Shown one piece after another: positions 5,615 to 6,085 of a stretch of DNA of 6,085 nucleotides. Numbering within the stretch: the first letter of the stretch is position 1; each line of letters starts with the position of its first letter. The DNA is from Firmicutes bacterium CAG:631 (GTDB lineage Bacteria > Bacillota_I > Bacilli_A > RFN20 > CAG-631), in contig HF997981.1 of NCBI GenBank assembly GCA_000433015.1, positions 1 through 6,085 on the forward strand. Reading direction: 5' to 3'. The position numbers were made by a program, and so were the translations under genes. Below the pieces are notes generated by a model, which saw only the letters and a program-made list of their open reading frames with translations, did not search any database and was not told where the DNA came from.

Positions 5615-5979
5615 GTGGAGGTGACGGGATTTGAACCCGCGTCCGAAAATCGCCCCATACAGAGTCCTACAGTTTAGTTTGCTTTAAAGTTTCGCCTTGG
5701 TTCAATAAGCAAACGAATAAAACCAAAGCTATTCTATATTGTTTTCGTGGTATATTTATAGACATCCTACACCCTTATTCTCTCTTATTGCACCAGTTTA
5801 AAACTTAGAGACCCAGTTTTAAGTGATGGCTTGCTTCCCTATTAGCGGGACAATGGCTTAATTAAGCAGCAAAAGCGTAGTTTTGTGTTCTGTTTCCAGA
5901 TATTTTTTGGTGATCGTTAACGAGATCAGTCGACTGCACTCCATACCAAACGTATTCCCGTCGAAACCAAGACACCCCC
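5613..5979 (-). ncRNA. ssrA: transfer-messenger RNA (tmRNA)
   Basis: tmRNA rescues stalled ribosomes with SmpB and tags the incomplete protein for proteolysis. The 367-nt gene starts with GGGGGUG (5979-5973), which pairs with CACCUCC before the A-CCA end (CCA encoded at 5615-5613). The 5' part GTCTTGGTTTCGACGGGA and the 3' T-arm GGGTTCAAATCCCG are typical. By alignment with the Bacillus subtilis tmRNA, the resume codon is GGA (5897-5895) and the tag frame runs GGA AAC AGA ACA CAA AAC TAC GCT TTT GCT GCT TAA. The added tag is thus A-GNRTQNYAFAA, ending in the expected hydrophobic AFAA degron, with the stop TAA at 5864-5862. The length is normal and no intron or split is seen. Its 3' flank is duplicated at the other end of the window. 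SmpB is usually encoded just upstream, beyond the right edge. Confidence 0.97.
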
Positions 5980-6009
5980 AAATTATAGTATGCTTTTTCA
6001 AGCTAAATT

Positions 6010-6037
6010 ATTATAGCATATTTTTTTAAAAAAGCAA
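6010..6037 (-). promoter_or_regulatory. ssrA: ssrA promoter
   Basis: TTGCTT (6037-6032), a 16-base spacer, and a perfect extended -10 TGC-TATAAT (TATAAT at 6015-6010). The start would be near 6003, leaving about 24 nt of leader for RNase P to remove. A second TATAAT lies only two bases before the mature 5' end and is too close to serve. Confidence 0.7.
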
Positions 6038-6061
6038 AAAAAGAATGGAAAAATCCATTCT
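6036..6061 (-). terminator. intrinsic terminator of a gene upstream of ssrA
   Basis: On the minus strand AGAATGGA, a TTTT loop, TCCATTCT, then a run of T. It closes a minus-strand gene beyond the right edge (smpB or rnr would be usual neighbours, not visible here). The T run overlaps the ssrA -35 box. Confidence 0.8.
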
Positions 6062-6085
6062 CAGACTGTAGACAAAAAGCCTTTC

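Noticed and set aside
5980..5991. Second TATAAT as the ssrA promoter -10
   Set aside because: It ends two bases before the mature tmRNA 5' end, so transcription would start inside the tmRNA.

Overview
The window is AT-rich, uses TGG for tryptophan (standard bacterial code), has strong AAGGAGG-type ribosome binding sites, a tmRNA gene with a Bacillus-like layout and a V8-type secreted protease. Together these point to a low-GC Gram-positive bacterium (Bacillota; a Bacilli or Erysipelotrichia-like host is plausible, but the species cannot be read from this sequence). Every supported gene lies on the minus strand, so transcription runs from right to left.

Right end (5613-6085): the complete tmRNA gene ssrA, with an extended -10 promoter and an intrinsic terminator. 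A second terminator upstream closes a gene that lies outside the window. About 110 bp starting at the very 3' end of ssrA and covering its terminator (5505-5614) is repeated as a direct copy at the left edge (1-110), 102/110 identical without gaps. The roughly 5.4 kb between the copies therefore looks like a cassette inserted just downstream of ssrA, a known integration hotspot. No recombinase is encoded inside it, and the left copy sits at the window edge, so further units may follow.

Within the cassette, from right to left: (i) 5041-5504 has no convincing gene but holds an 86-bp tandem repeat, an 18-bp palindrome, four TTGTAAA motifs and a good promoter. (ii) A two-gene secreted module follows: a 128-aa lipoprotein of unknown function and a 562-aa secreted serine protease of the S1B glutamyl-endopeptidase type, with a propeptide and an extra C-terminal domain, ended by an intrinsic terminator. 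(iii) A 49-aa ORF resembles the N-terminus of a phage portal protein. (iv) In the same frame, after one TAG stop, comes a 611-aa UvrD-like superfamily 1 helicase/ATPase. (v) It is translationally coupled by a TAATG overlap to a 211-aa protein of unknown function that may belong to the DUF2290 family.

The helicase plus its coupled partner is the best candidate for an undescribed system. It is a compact two-gene unit in an accessory cassette, beside phage debris, which is the usual setting of anti-phage defence genes. That role is inference; no nuclease motif is visible in the partner. The protease and lipoprotein would act outside the cell or at the membrane and form a separate functional unit in the same cassette.
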